Assembly (NCBI GenBank): GCA_002356515.1
Contig: AP017605.1
Location: 5,565,020-5,629,019, forward strand
Reading direction: 5' to 3'
Source: Mesorhizobium loti
GTDB taxonomy: Bacteria; Pseudomonadota; Alphaproteobacteria; Rhizobiales; Rhizobiaceae
Length of the DNA stretch: 64,000 nucleotides
Part shown: piece after piece, positions 45,106-54,311 of the stretch
How positions within the stretch are numbered: the first letter of the stretch is position 1
How the letters are laid out: every line of letters begins with the position of its first letter
Made by a program: the position numbers and the translations under genes
The notes under the pieces: model-generated
Databases searched by the model: none
Seen by the model: the letters and a program-made list of their open reading frames with translations, nothing else
Told to the model about the DNA's origin: nothing

Positions 45106-45139
45106 AAAGGCACCGCCTCCATGAGGCGGCGAAGCCTTT
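45106..45139. repeat. Nested hairpin upstream of the relaxase gene
   Basis: AAAGGC and GCCTTT enclose CCGCCTC/GAGGCGG with a 3-base loop. No T-tract follows. It could be an attenuator or part of an origin of transfer, since oriT often lies next to the relaxase gene; the choice is open. Confidence 0.5.
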
Positions 45140-45232
45140 GTCTGCACATCCTTTTTGCCGGAGGCTGCCGGCGGCGCCAGGAGGGTGGGCCAGCGAGACC
45201 CAGGTTTCGCTTGAATTTGCCCGGAGGCTGGT

Positions 45233-47203
45233 ATGCAGGACGATGAGTTCAGGCCGAAGCTCGGCAAGATCGGCTCGCGCGGCTCGAAAGCAGGCAAGCG
45301 CTATGCCGGCCAGGTCAAGGCAGCGATCAACCGAGCCGGCGGCCGCCTCCAGCGCGGCGGTCGCTTCACGGGGAGCCGGACAGGCCGCGGCGGGGCGGCG
45401 GCCGCGCTGCTCAAGTCACGCGACCGGTATGCCGCCTTCCGGCAGCGGCGGGTGATGGTCAAGGCGCGGATAGTGAAGCTGGCCGGCAAGGGTGCGGACG
45501 GAGCGCGTGCGCATCTGCGCTACATCCAGCGCGATGGCGTCACCAGGGAAGGCGAACCCGGCAAACTCTATGGCCCCGGCAGGGATCGCATCGACAGTAA
45601 GGCCTTCGTCGATCGCGCGGATAGCGACCGGCATCAATTCCGCTTTATCGTCGCACCGGAAGACAGCATTGAGTATGACGACCTCAAGCCGCTGACGCGG
45701 CGGCTCATGGCGCAGATGGAGGAGGATCTCGGCACCAGGCTCGACTGGGTTGCCGTCGACCATTTCAACACCGGCCATCCGCACACCCATATCATTGTCC
45801 GCGGCAAGGATGATCGCGGCGAAAACCTCGTCATCGCGCGGGAGTATATTTCGAGCGGCATCCGCGACCGGGCGGCCGAACTGGTGAGCCTCGACCTCGG
45901 TCCCCGTACCGACCGCGAGATTGAACAGCGCTTGCGCCAGGAAATGGAGCAGGAACGCTTCACCAGCATCGACCGGCAGCTGCTGCGCATGCGCGATGAG
46001 GACCGACTTGTTTCTACGGACGGCCGCGACGCCTTTCGCCAGGCGCTGCATCAAGGCCGTCTGCGCAAGCTCGAGCGGATGGGCTTAGCCGAGGAGGTCG
46101 ACCCGGTCCGCTGGCGCCTGGATGATGAGCTGGAAGCCACGCTGCGCCGCACCGGCGAACGCGGCGACATCATCAAGACCATGCACCGCGAGCTGACTGG
46201 CAAGGGGCTCGCTCGCAGTGCCGCCGATTACCTTGTCCACGATCGACGTGAAGAGCCCTCCACACCGGTCGTCGGCCGCCTCGTCGCGCGCGGGCTCGCC
46301 GACGAAATCAACGATCGGCATTACCTCATCGTCGACGGCGTTGACGGCAAAAGCCATTGGATAGACATCGGCAAAGGCGAGTTGACAGAACCGACGCCCG
46401 ACGGCTGCATCGTGCGTGTTACGTCTAGGGATACCAAGCCCAGGCAAGTCGACCGTACAATCGCCGACATCGCTACCGCACACGGCGGCCGTTACAGCGT
46501 CGATATGCACCTCAAGCATGATGCGTTCGCCACCGAAAGCTTTGCCGAGACGCATATCCGCCGGCTGGAGGCGATCCGGCGCTCCACCGGCGGCGTGGAG
46601 CGAGAGCCGAATGGCACCTGGATCATCGCGCCGGATCATCTCGATCGTGTCGCGGAATACGAGCGCCTGCGGGCCAGGGTCGAGCCTGTGATAGTCGAGA
46701 AGCTCTCATCAATGCCGCTGGAACGCCAAGTCAGCTTCGAAGGCGCCACCTGGCTCGACCGGAACCTGGTTGCCGAGAGACCGGAGCCGTTGCGCAACTC
46801 AGGCTTCGGGCATGAGGTGCGGGAGGCGCATGCCCGTCGGCGGCAGTGGCTGATCGCGCAAGGCCTCGCGCACGAAGAACAGGACCGGGTCGTCTATCGT
46901 GCCAACATGATTTCGATCCTGCGCCAGCGCGAGCTGAACCGTGTCGCCGGCCAGCTGTCGGATCAGCTCGGTCTCTCGTATGCCGAAGCGCAGCCTGGAG
47001 AACGAATAGAAGGCACGCTGCGCCGATCGGTCGAGCTTGCCAGCGGCAAATATGCCGTGATCGAGAAGTCGCGCGAGTTCACGCTCGTGCCATGGAGGCC
47101 GGTGCTTGATCGGTACATCGGAAAGGAGGTTTCCGCTGTGGCGCGTGGGGAGGCTATCTCATGGACCCTCGGACGGCAGAGGAGCGGACATGGGGTTTCG
47201 TAA
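45233..47203 (+). CDS. rlxS: RlxS-type relaxase (VirD2-like, DUF3363)
   Basis: Encodes 656 residues. The N-terminal nuclease domain (MOBP-like) has AHLRYIQRDGV, HQFRFIVAPEDS and the metal triad in DHFNTGHPHTHIIVRGKDDR (His182, His184, His186, also His177), then REYISSGIRDRAAELVSLDL; the C-terminal half is the DUF3363 domain. It nicks at oriT and pilots the single strand into the recipient. Homologous to RlxS, the essential relaxase of ICEMlSym R7A, and in the same order after rdfS-traF-transglycosylase. GGAGG precedes the ATG. Confidence 0.92.
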   Translation: MQDDEFRPKLGKIGSRGSKAGKRYAGQVKAAINRAGGRLQRGGRFTGSRTGRGGAAAALLKSRDRYAAFRQRRVMVKARIVKLAGKGADGARAHLRYIQRDGVTREGEPGKLYGPGRDRIDSKAFVDRADSDRHQFRFIVAPEDSIEYDDLKPLTRRLMAQMEEDLGTRLDWVAVDHFNTGHPHTHIIVRGKDDRGENLVIAREYISSGIRDRAAELVSLDLGPRTDREIEQRLRQEMEQERFTSIDRQLLRMRDEDRLVSTDGRDAFRQALHQGRLRKLERMGLAEEVDPVRWRLDDELEATLRRTGERGDIIKTMHRELTGKGLARSAADYLVHDRREEPSTPVVGRLVARGLADEINDRHYLIVDGVDGKSHWIDIGKGELTEPTPDGCIVRVTSRDTKPRQVDRTIADIATAHGGRYSVDMHLKHDAFATESFAETHIRRLEAIRRSTGGVEREPNGTWIIAPDHLDRVAEYERLRARVEPVIVEKLSSMPLERQVSFEGATWLDRNLVAERPEPLRNSGFGHEVREAHARRRQWLIAQGLAHEEQDRVVYRANMISILRQRELNRVAGQLSDQLGLSYAEAQPGERIEGTLRRSVELASGKYAVIEKSREFTLVPWRPVLDRYIGKEVSAVARGEAISWTLGRQRSGHGVS

Positions 47204-47252
47204 TGGCGCGCACATCGCCGCCCGGCGGCAACGGAGACATTCGCGCGTCTGC

Positions 47253-48812
47253 TTAGGCGGCGGAGACATCGCTTAGCTGTACGATGCTCTTGCCGTATTT
47301 GCGCCTGTAAGCGGCAATGAAATCGTCATCGCTACAGATGCAGCGGCCGCTGGAATCCTTGGCCTTCGGATCGTGCAAGCGGGAGCCAAGTGGGCGCAGA
47401 AGATTCACCCGAGTGCTCGTCGTCGGGCCCACGGGAAAACCCGCGCTGTGTTTGACGAGCTCGGCGGCAAGCATAATCCCGGCAAGCGCTGACTGGAAGG
47501 CCATCGGAACCACGGTTCGAACGCGGCGACTTCCATCACTGAGCTGGAACACCAGACCGCCGCAGATAGCCTGCTGATAAAAGGAACGCAGGGGCTGGCC
47601 AACAAACGGGGCTAGCGGTTCAAACGGCACAGCCATCGCTGTAGCCACCCGAACTACAAAGTCGTTGGGAACTCCGGCATTGGTCTGCAGGAGCGTTTTC
47701 ACCTGCTCGTGTGCTTCCGGTATTCCGAGTTCCTCGGCAATCAGCTGGTGCTCGTCCTTGGATTTCCCGGACGGCAGGTACATGCAACAAAGGCAAGCTT
47801 GGCCGTCATCGAACCCGTGCCGCGAGATGCCGAGGTCGTGCTCCTGCGTCCAGGCATTCGCGATCCATCGGGGCAGAGCACCTTGGACCGCCAGACGGTC
47901 GGCGGCGGTGTCAAGCGCCACACCCACTCGGTCGAAGACCCAGTCGCCGTGGCGCGCAACATATTCTGCCCACGTCAGCGGGTGCGCCTCGACCCCAATG
48001 GCCGTCGATCTAAGGGCGGTGGCTGCAAGAACCGCCTTGGACATGCCAATCTCCGCCTGGCCGGCCAATACGTAGCGCTGCAGGTTTGAGAGTTCGATTG
48101 CTTCGTGATCGATTACATGCAGACGACCCGTGAGACCGGGTTGTCTCGCTAGCGCCCAAAGCGAGCCATGGCCTATCGCACCGAGCCCAACGAGGTGCGT
48201 TTCGCCAAGGTCGACAGGTATGTCGATCGGGCCTGCCTCGCCGGCTTTGGTCTTGTCGTAGCTGTATAACGAGAGGTCGATGGTTTCGTCTAACTCGGCG
48301 CCGGTCAGCTGGGCGGCGAAGATGGTTCGAAAGACGTTGGCGGCGCCGAAGCAACTGGCGGCGCCAGCTCCATAGGGCAGCAAACTCGAGCCGGAGCCCA
48401 CCGGGTCCGTACGCGACAGCTTTGCCGCCCAACCGTCCGATCCCATGAAAAAGGTCGGGCACCGTAGTGGTGGGCGCGTCACCCCTGCAACTACGCAGAT
48501 GGTGGCAGACTTGCCGGAACGCCGGATGCCAACTTTTGGATTTATCGACTTTGCCAAGCGCTCCAGCGCTTGGGCTTGAAAGCTTGCCGCGCTGCCCAGC
48601 GGGAGTATCGCCAGAACTGGATAGAGCCTGGCGAGCAACCTCACCGCAAGATCTAGTGTCGCCTGGCCTTCGGCGCAGGAAGCGGCTTGATCGTCAAAGG
48701 CGACGGCCACGACCTGCTTTTCAAGAGCTGCTTTAAAGTCCTCCAGATGAAAATCGGCTAGGACCTGAGATGCCGCCGTGGCGGCGCGGTCGATGAAGTT
48801 AGCGAGTGCCAT
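47253..48812 (-). CDS. E1-like ThiF/UBA adenylyltransferase, ubiquitin-like operon 1
   Basis: Encodes 519 residues. A 200-residue N-terminal extension precedes the E1 Rossmann core: LVGLGAIGHGSLWALAR (GxGxxG at 209-214), HVIDHEAIELSNLQRYVLAG (Asp235, Asn243, Arg246), Lys259 and ALDTAADR (Asp301). A Cys cluster at 340-343 (ACLCCMY) may supply the catalytic thiol. Expected to adenylate the C-terminus of the Ubl encoded three genes upstream and pass it to the E2. Last gene of a four-gene operon (Ubl-E2-JAB-E1) with 3 bases between it and the JAB gene. Comparable operons (described as bacterial ubiquitination-like, Bub, or BIL) are linked to antiphage defence. Confidence 0.88.
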   Translation of the reverse strand: MALANFIDRAATAASQVLADFHLEDFKAALEKQVVAVAFDDQAASCAEGQATLDLAVRLLARLYPVLAILPLGSAASFQAQALERLAKSINPKVGIRRSGKSATICVVAGVTRPPLRCPTFFMGSDGWAAKLSRTDPVGSGSSLLPYGAGAASCFGAANVFRTIFAAQLTGAELDETIDLSLYSYDKTKAGEAGPIDIPVDLGETHLVGLGAIGHGSLWALARQPGLTGRLHVIDHEAIELSNLQRYVLAGQAEIGMSKAVLAATALRSTAIGVEAHPLTWAEYVARHGDWVFDRVGVALDTAADRLAVQGALPRWIANAWTQEHDLGISRHGFDDGQACLCCMYLPSGKSKDEHQLIAEELGIPEAHEQVKTLLQTNAGVPNDFVVRVATAMAVPFEPLAPFVGQPLRSFYQQAICGGLVFQLSDGSRRVRTVVPMAFQSALAGIMLAAELVKHSAGFPVGPTTSTRVNLLRPLGSRLHDPKAKDSSGRCICSDDDFIAAYRRKYGKSIVQLSDVSAA

Positions 48813-48815
48813 TGT

Positions 48816-49304
48816 TCAACTCGTTATTGTGATCATTCGCGACAGTGCCGCGGAAGGGAGCGCATTCCAGTTGGCTTTTCCGTCGAGCCGATAGGCGGCG
48901 ACTCGAGCAAAATCGAAAGGCTCGCGGGCGAAATTCGGCACTACCAGCGACAGACACCCAACCGTGGTAGCAACCGCATAAGCATCGTCGGTCGTCGAAT
49001 GGTAGGCTCGGCCCGGATGGCTATGGATCTGGGCCAAGAGTTTCAGGCCGCTATTGTAGAGCCAGACATTAAGCCGGTGCAGTTCCTCGGCCGGAACCAT
49101 CACGCAAACACCATCGCCCGTCCGAATGTGACGCTGCGCCGGGAGCACGGTCTCTGTTACGGCAAAATGCTGGTCTTGCTGAACGCCGACCCAGAGCGCC
49201 ATCCCCTCATTGCCTTCGCGACCAACCGAGCGCAGATGCGCATGCACAGTCGAGATGCAGTGGCGCGGGAGCGTCACGGTCGTTACATCCATCAAAACGC
49301 TCAT
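48816..49304 (-). CDS. JAB/MPN-domain isopeptidase, ubiquitin-like operon 1
   Basis: Encodes 162 residues. JAMM zinc motif: Glu33 in NEGMALWVGV, then LLAQIHSHPGRAYHSTTDD giving His94, His96 and Asp106 with Ser103. This is the deubiquitinase-type partner that trims the Ubl precursor or removes it from targets. ATG 49304 overlaps the TGA of the E2 gene; a longer in-frame start exists but would lie inside that gene. Confidence 0.9.
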   Translation of the reverse strand: MSVLMDVTTVTLPRHCISTVHAHLRSVGREGNEGMALWVGVQQDQHFAVTETVLPAQRHIRTGDGVCVMVPAEELHRLNVWLYNSGLKLLAQIHSHPGRAYHSTTDDAYAVATTVGCLSLVVPNFAREPFDFARVAAYRLDGKANWNALPSAALSRMITITS

Positions 49305-49918
49305 TCCGGGATGGCGGATGGGGGTCCTACCATCGCTCCCACTGAGATTTGGAACTGATACTGTATCTGCTCCACGGGGCCGGTCCCGTACTTGATGATC
49401 TTGTCCAGGATAAAGGCCAAACAGCCTTCGCCAGAACCCCGGTGGAGAAGCCATGAGTCACCTGAATGGGCTGGATTGTCGTGGTATTCCCGGACGCCTG
49501 CCATGCACAGGAATGGCGTATGTTCCGCACTGTTGGCCTGGAGGAAGTCCGCTAGCGACAGAGCTTTCTGCTGCATGAGGACCGAAATCATATCCGGTGG
49601 GGTTCCGGGTAGATGCGGTCGTCTGAGCATACTTAGCAGTAAATCCTTGCGGGCAACCGGCCGGCGGGTAAAGGGGTCGACGAAGACTACCGACGGAGGT
49701 CGGAGGTCGTAATTGGAGAAGTCGATCTCGACAGCTGCACCGATTATCTGTGGCCTTATCTTGGGCGGTGCGAAGATGAAGAAGGCAGTAGGGAATCTCG
49801 CCTCGATCAGGAAACAACCCTGAGCCCGGTAAGCGCCCGCTTGTGTTTGGAACCAGCCGATCTGCCGATCGAATTTCGCTCGCGAGACCGCAGGGTCCAC
49901 AGTCTGGATTTCAGGCAC
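49301..49918 (-). CDS. E2-like protein, ubiquitin-like operon 1
   Basis: Encodes 205 residues from GTG 49918, which overlaps the end of the Ubl gene by 8 bases. The C-terminal half has FLCMAGVREYHDNPAHSGDS then WLLHRGSGEG, a Cys138 followed by the conserved HxxPxHSGDxW block of a prokaryotic E2 family; the N-terminal half has an E2-like beta sheet (CFLIEARFPTAFFIFAPP, PPSVVFVDPFTRRP). Expected to accept the Ubl from the E1. Family assignment rests on motif and operon position, so the role is probable rather than shown. Confidence 0.75.
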   Translation of the reverse strand: MPEIQTVDPAVSRAKFDRQIGWFQTQAGAYRAQGCFLIEARFPTAFFIFAPPKIRPQIIGAAVEIDFSNYDLRPPSVVFVDPFTRRPVARKDLLLSMLRRPHLPGTPPDMISVLMQQKALSLADFLQANSAEHTPFLCMAGVREYHDNPAHSGDSWLLHRGSGEGCLAFILDKIIKYGTGPVEQIQYQFQISVGAMVGPPSAIPE

Positions 49919-50195
49919 CTGCTACACCCGCCTTCAGGCTGAGGAACAGGGTCACAATGTTCGCGAAACCGAAATCGCCAACTTTTTTGTCAACGTCGAG
50001 CAGGTTGCCGGCCTCATCCTTGAATTCCCAATTCTCGGCCGGCTGGGCGACGTTCTGCGTGTTCTCAAGGGCTTTGGCACGAACGACGTGAAGCGGCTGG
50101 TTGGGATTGGCTTCGACCTGCGTGGGCTGGCCGTTCACCACCACCGTGATCTCGATCTTGCCGCCGTGATCGCCCTTACCCGAATCCTTCGACAT
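49911..50195 (-). CDS. DUF2604-type ubiquitin-like protein, operon 1
   Basis: Encodes 94 residues from ATG 50195 with AGGAG upstream; the longer open frame has no support. After a polar 13-residue start comes one beta-grasp domain: KIEITVVVNGQPTQVEANPN, QPLHVVRAKALENTQN, NWEFKDEAGNLLDVDKKVGD, NIVTLFLSLKAG. It ends GVAGA, so trimming of one residue (by the JAB protein) would expose a Gly for activation. First gene of the operon, probable modifier of phage or host proteins. Confidence 0.85.
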   Translation of the reverse strand: MSKDSGKGDHGGKIEITVVVNGQPTQVEANPNQPLHVVRAKALENTQNVAQPAENWEFKDEAGNLLDVDKKVGDFGFANIVTLFLSLKAGVAGA

Positions 50196-50918
50196 TTGTC
50201 CTACTCCTGTGGCTTGCCAACCGGCCCCAGGCGCTTGTGCCCACCCGCTAGTGAGACCGGCGATCTTCAATCGTCCACTCGGCGCCACGGGCCGCGAGTA
50301 CGCAAAAGACAGGGGATAAGCTACCGAATCGGTGCTACCTTCTTTTATGCGTGACTTGAGCGGCAAGTAAACGGGCTGAAATTGCGCTTCACAACTATAA
50401 TCGATTAGAGCAATACGAAAATATTGGCGATACACCTATTTCATGTGCTCTTTCACGCGCCTGCTCCACTGACAGCCCCCGTGCAAGTCCGCCTGCCGGT
50501 ATGATTTCAGGTTCGATTGGGCGGGCGCTGTGACCGTTTGGCTGCGGCGGCTTCTAGCCGCTGCAATCTTGACGGAGGGTTTATCGAATAGGCAATCACG
50601 TGGAGCTTTAGAGCTGGTGATCAGAGCTCGGCCTATTCGAAAGGTGGCTCGGAAGCAGGTCGCCGTGACCAACTCCGGGTACCGGGATAGTCGCGACGAG
50701 AAGACGGGACTGTCCGGATTGACGTGAGTGGCTGCACCGAACCGTCGTCCGGGTGTGCCCGAAGAGTGATGTTATCCAGCTAACTTGTTGCGAGTGGAAG
50801 AGTAGAGTTAAGCAACTGATAATGCAACATTATCGTTCGTTTTATGGGCACGACAGGCTGTGCGTTTTAGGCCGAAATCGATGGCGTAAAGCGCACGGCC
50901 GCTTTACCCTCCAAAACC
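50196..50918. other. Divergent intergenic region between the Ubl operon and DUF1403
   Basis: No gene is recognised in 0.7 kb. It must hold the promoters of both flanking operons. A perfect 9-bp inverted repeat CGAATAGGC/GCCTATTCG at 50585-50593 and 50631-50639 encloses GAGCTTTAGAGCTGG..CAGAGCTC, itself partly palindromic, and could be a regulator site or an RNA hairpin. Confidence 0.5.
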
Positions 50919-51875
50919 ATGATTCGCCTCGATCCCGCGACCGCCAGCCCTACCACCACGCCGACTGTGCCTACCTGGGCGCTTGCCGCCGGCGGCGCGC
51001 CGAGCGACGCCGACGCCGCCTTCCAGGCCGGCGCCGCCCTGGGCGCCCTCGACGGCCTCGCCCGAGCACAATTTTCCTGGGCCGGGGCTTGGCGGCAGCG
51101 GCTGGCGCTCAATTGCGCCGCCACCGGCATGCGGCTCGCCGGCCGCGCCGAGGACGCGGCCGCCTTGCGCGACGCCTGGCACCTGCGCCCGGCCGGCGCC
51201 GATCCCGGCCCCGCCGGCGCCGTCTTTGGCGCCTGGCGGCGTTTGGCCGGGCAGCCGCCCGTCGCTACCCCCGACCGGCTCGAAAAGATACTCGACCAGC
51301 TGGGTCTCCATTGGGACGTCGAGGCGCTGGCCGCGCTTTGTGAACACATCGACGACCTGGCGCGCTCGGGGCGGCCGGCGCCGTTCGCCGCCGCGGCGAT
51401 CGCCGCTCACGTCGTCGCCATGCGTCCCGATGCCGAGCTTTTGGCCTGGTGGCTCGCCGACTTGGTGCTGGCGCAAAGCCTGCGCTGGCCGCGGCCGCTG
51501 CCGCTCCTGATGGCGCAGGCCTTTGGCCCGTCCTTCCGCGCCGAGGCCGGCGGCGGCCAGCGCATCCGACCCGGGGAGAAAGATTTTGAGCGGGCGGTCT
51601 GCGTGGCGCTCGTCCAAGCGGCGGCGGAGGCCTGCCGGCTAGCCGCCGACCTGTCGCGTCGCGCCGCAAGACTCCTGGCGGTGGCGCCGAAATTGCGCGC
51701 CAAGGGTGCCGGCGAGGTGATCTTCCTGCTGCTCAACGAAGACGCTGTCTCCGGCTCGCTGACGACCAAGAATCTGTCGCGTTTTGCAGCACGACGGCTG
51801 TTCGAGCGCCTCCAGCAGCTCGATGCCGTGCGCGAGCTGTCGGGCCGCCCCACCTTCCGGCTCTATGGACTCTAG
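50919..51875 (+). CDS. DUF1403 family protein
   Basis: Encodes 318 residues, very alanine-rich. Family signature: PTWALAAGGAPSDADAAFQA GAAL, WRQRLALNCAATGMRLAGRA, LHWDVEALAALCEHIDDLAR, AELLAWWLADLVLAQSLRWP, and the C-terminal winged-helix-like LTTKNLSRFAARRLFERLQQ. It is paired with an ScpB-like gene 2 bases downstream in many alpha-proteobacterial mobile elements; the function is unknown, perhaps chromosome or ICE segregation. Confidence 0.85.
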   Translation: MIRLDPATASPTTTPTVPTWALAAGGAPSDADAAFQAGAALGALDGLARAQFSWAGAWRQRLALNCAATGMRLAGRAEDAAALRDAWHLRPAGADPGPAGAVFGAWRRLAGQPPVATPDRLEKILDQLGLHWDVEALAALCEHIDDLARSGRPAPFAAAAIAAHVVAMRPDAELLAWWLADLVLAQSLRWPRPLPLLMAQAFGPSFRAEAGGGQRIRPGEKDFERAVCVALVQAAAEACRLAADLSRRAARLLAVAPKLRAKGAGEVIFLLLNEDAVSGSLTTKNLSRFAARRLFERLQQLDAVRELSGRPTFRLYGL

Positions 51876-51877
51876 CG

Positions 51878-52564
51878 ATGAGCGAAGCGTCCGCCCGTCG
51901 CAAGCCAAACGATCAGCCGGCGCTGCTCGACACCGAGCTCGACCACCTGCCGCCGGAATTGCGCTGGCGCGAATGGATGGGCCGCGTGGAGGCAGTGATC
52001 TTTGCTGCAAATGAACCGGTGCCGCGCGAGGTGCTGGCGCGCGTCGTCGGCAAAAGCTGCAATCTCGAGCTGGTCATCGACGACATCCGCGCCGAGCTCG
52101 CCGGCCGCCCCTATGAGCTGGTCGCGGTCGCCGGCGGCTGGCAGCACCGGACCAAGAAGGCCTTTGCCGACGTCATCCGCGGTGCATTCGGCACGCCTGC
52201 GGGGCAGGGGTCGAAAGAATTGTCGCAATCCGAAGCGCTCGTTTTGATGTGCATTGCCTATTTCCAGCCGATTACCCGTGGGGAACTGTCGAGCTTCTTC
52301 GGCAAGGAAGTGTCGCGGGACCTGATCGGGGTGCTGCGCGCGCAGGCGCTGATCGCCTCGGGGCCGCGTTCGCAGCAGCCAGGCGCGCCCTACACCTATG
52401 TGACGACCAAAAATTTCCTGTCGCAGTTCGGGCTCGACACGCTGCGTCAGCTGCCGGATTTCGAGGCGCTCGAGGATGCAGGGCTGCTGTCGAAGGAGAA
52501 GCTTTTGGTCGGTGATATCCCCGGATCACTCGCTGCTCGTTCGGCCGATATGGAGCTGCCCTGA
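51878..52564 (+). CDS. ScpB-like segregation/condensation protein
   Basis: Encodes 228 residues with tandem winged helices of the ScpB family: RVEAVIFAANEPVPREVLAR, LVIDDIRAELAGRPYELVAV AGGW, LSQSEALVLMCIAYFQPITR then GELSSFFGKEVSRDLIGVLR, and TYVTTKNFLSQFGLDTLRQL. The housekeeping ScpB is part of the SMC condensin; this ICE copy, coupled to DUF1403, probably acts on the element. It starts 2 bases after the DUF1403 stop. Confidence 0.88.
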   Translation: MSEASARRKPNDQPALLDTELDHLPPELRWREWMGRVEAVIFAANEPVPREVLARVVGKSCNLELVIDDIRAELAGRPYELVAVAGGWQHRTKKAFADVIRGAFGTPAGQGSKELSQSEALVLMCIAYFQPITRGELSSFFGKEVSRDLIGVLRAQALIASGPRSQQPGAPYTYVTTKNFLSQFGLDTLRQLPDFEALEDAGLLSKEKLLVGDIPGSLAARSADMELP

Positions 52565-52919
52565 CAATGGTTGAGGCCTTCCTTCTCGCCGCCCCACAAT
52601 TTCGAACGGGCTCCAGTGGATATATCCGGCCCTCACCGTGGCACGCTGGAAGCCTTCGCTGCCGCTTTGCCTGATCATTTATTCGATCGACCATCGCGCT
52701 GCCGCACGGGACCCGCACACAACATTGCCTGCGTGTATCGGGCTTTTGTCCGGTAACAATCAGGCGAATTTCCCAACTTGACGACGCGTTGGTGCGATGC
52801 CAGATCGACGCCATCTCCTGGATGCTACGCGAGACTTGAAAATAGCCGAAGGCCGACACGTACGGAGGCGGCCTTAAACAGGCGAGGGGACTTGTATCTC
52901 GAGTGGGCGGACATCCTCC
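52565..52919. other. No gene recognised
   Basis: Convergent gap between scpB and the second E1 gene. Overlapping short frames only; no clear terminator. Confidence 0.4.
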
Positions 52920-54311
52920 TCAGGCCAATCCGGCGGTGCCAAACAGAACGATGTCATGAGCTTCGCGCAGCACCAGGCTACGATGCTGTGGTGCCCTAAG
53001 ATCCAAATTGACGACGGTGGGGCGAACACCATCGGCGACCATCCGGATCGTTTGCGAAATCAGGACGGCAGCAGCAATCATACCGACAAAGGGAGCGCCC
53101 ACCGCCACTTGTCCCAACCGCGTCAGGCCGCATTCGTCGAGGTCGCCGCGATCATGGAGATCCTTATAAGCAGGCGGGCGCCCAGCTAGGGCAACGGGCG
53201 CATTTCCTTGAGGCCCCGCCTCGTCCACCTCCGGGCCGTCGGCCCAGATATCGAGCGCCTTGTTTGGCGCCGGGAAGCTATGGGTCCTGATCAGCCGGAA
53301 ATCTTCCACGCCGCTACCGAGGCCGGCCTCGAAAACCGTCGCAAAGCCCGCGCCTTCGAGGATGGCTCGCGCCTGGGGGTTGTCCACGCCGCAAAGCGCC
53401 AGCAGGGGTTCGTCGTGGCCAACACGCAGGTCGGAAGCGAACCTCCGCTCGACCATCCTGGACTGGAAACCGCGGGCCTCAGCCCAGTCAGCGCAGATGC
53501 GGGTCTTCAGCCGCCCGGCGTCTGTAGCGAAAGTGAGAACGGATGTGCTCTCGGTCGACGGCCCGGCCCGGTCGACGTCCTGAAGGAACACGCGGACATT
53601 TGACGGATCGGCAAAAGGCAGGAGCCCGATCGTCCATAGGAAAGCCTGGCCGAGATGGCCAAGCCCAATCACCCAGAAATCCGATGGGAACTGTGCCACG
53701 ACAGGTCCATCAGACGCCGGCGATCTCCAATCGGCGGACCGTTTGAGATCCCATAGCGACATCCCGATCGATCTGTAGCCTGCCATCGGCCCGCCATCGA
53801 AATGGGCGAAGACTTCCGACACGGCCAGCGCTCCAGCAAGCACGCCAGCGGGAGCAAACTCGGCAGAGTCGGGAAGGGCAGGGGCGTCGAACGGCACCAG
53901 GCCGGCTCGCCAGCCTTCGAATGTTGTTCTGATAGCAAAACCCGCGCGATCGAGCGCCGGCGGAGCTCCGATGCTGACAAGCGGAACGCCTTGCGGGATG
54001 TCTTCGACGACGATGCCCTGAAGGTGTCCTACCGCGTCAGCCAGGGTCGCACCGGCAACGACCGGCAACGTCAAAGGCGCGTCCAGGACGCCCGACACCG
54101 TAACGCCGCCAAGGAAGGTGCGGCGAGCGCAATTGAGAGCGGTGAGCAGCGCCGCCTGATGGGTCGGGCTCGAGGCTGCGCTCTCGCCGATGAAAAGATG
54201 CATCCGGAAAGAATGCAACCGCTGCTCGGCTTCCTCCGCGGTAGCGGCCGTGCCGCGATCCATGAACAGCTTGGCGGACCTGTTCAGGGTGTCAATGATA
54301 TCTTCAACCAT
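52920..54311 (-). CDS. E1-like ThiF-domain protein, ubiquitin-like operon 2 (BilD-like)
   Basis: Encodes 463 residues from ATG 54311, which overlaps the JAB gene by 8 bases and has AAGGAA upstream. The N-terminal 230 residues form an inactive or accessory half; the second half has the E1 core FWVIGLGHLGQAFLWTIG, VFLQDVDRAGPSTESTSV and LCGVDNPQARAILEGAGF. C-terminal PPAYKDLHDRGDLDECGL TRL gives a Cys-containing loop. It should adenylate the ISG15-like protein encoded upstream. Gene order Ubl-E2-JAB-E1 matches the BilA-B-C-D antiphage system. Confidence 0.85.
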   Translation of the reverse strand: MVEDIIDTLNRSAKLFMDRGTAATAEEAEQRLHSFRMHLFIGESAASSPTHQAALLTALNCARRTFLGGVTVSGVLDAPLTLPVVAGATLADAVGHLQGIVVEDIPQGVPLVSIGAPPALDRAGFAIRTTFEGWRAGLVPFDAPALPDSAEFAPAGVLAGALAVSEVFAHFDGGPMAGYRSIGMSLWDLKRSADWRSPASDGPVVAQFPSDFWVIGLGHLGQAFLWTIGLLPFADPSNVRVFLQDVDRAGPSTESTSVLTFATDAGRLKTRICADWAEARGFQSRMVERRFASDLRVGHDEPLLALCGVDNPQARAILEGAGFATVFEAGLGSGVEDFRLIRTHSFPAPNKALDIWADGPEVDEAGPQGNAPVALAGRPPAYKDLHDRGDLDECGLTRLGQVAVGAPFVGMIAAAVLISQTIRMVADGVRPTVVNLDLRAPQHRSLVLREAHDIVLFGTAGLA

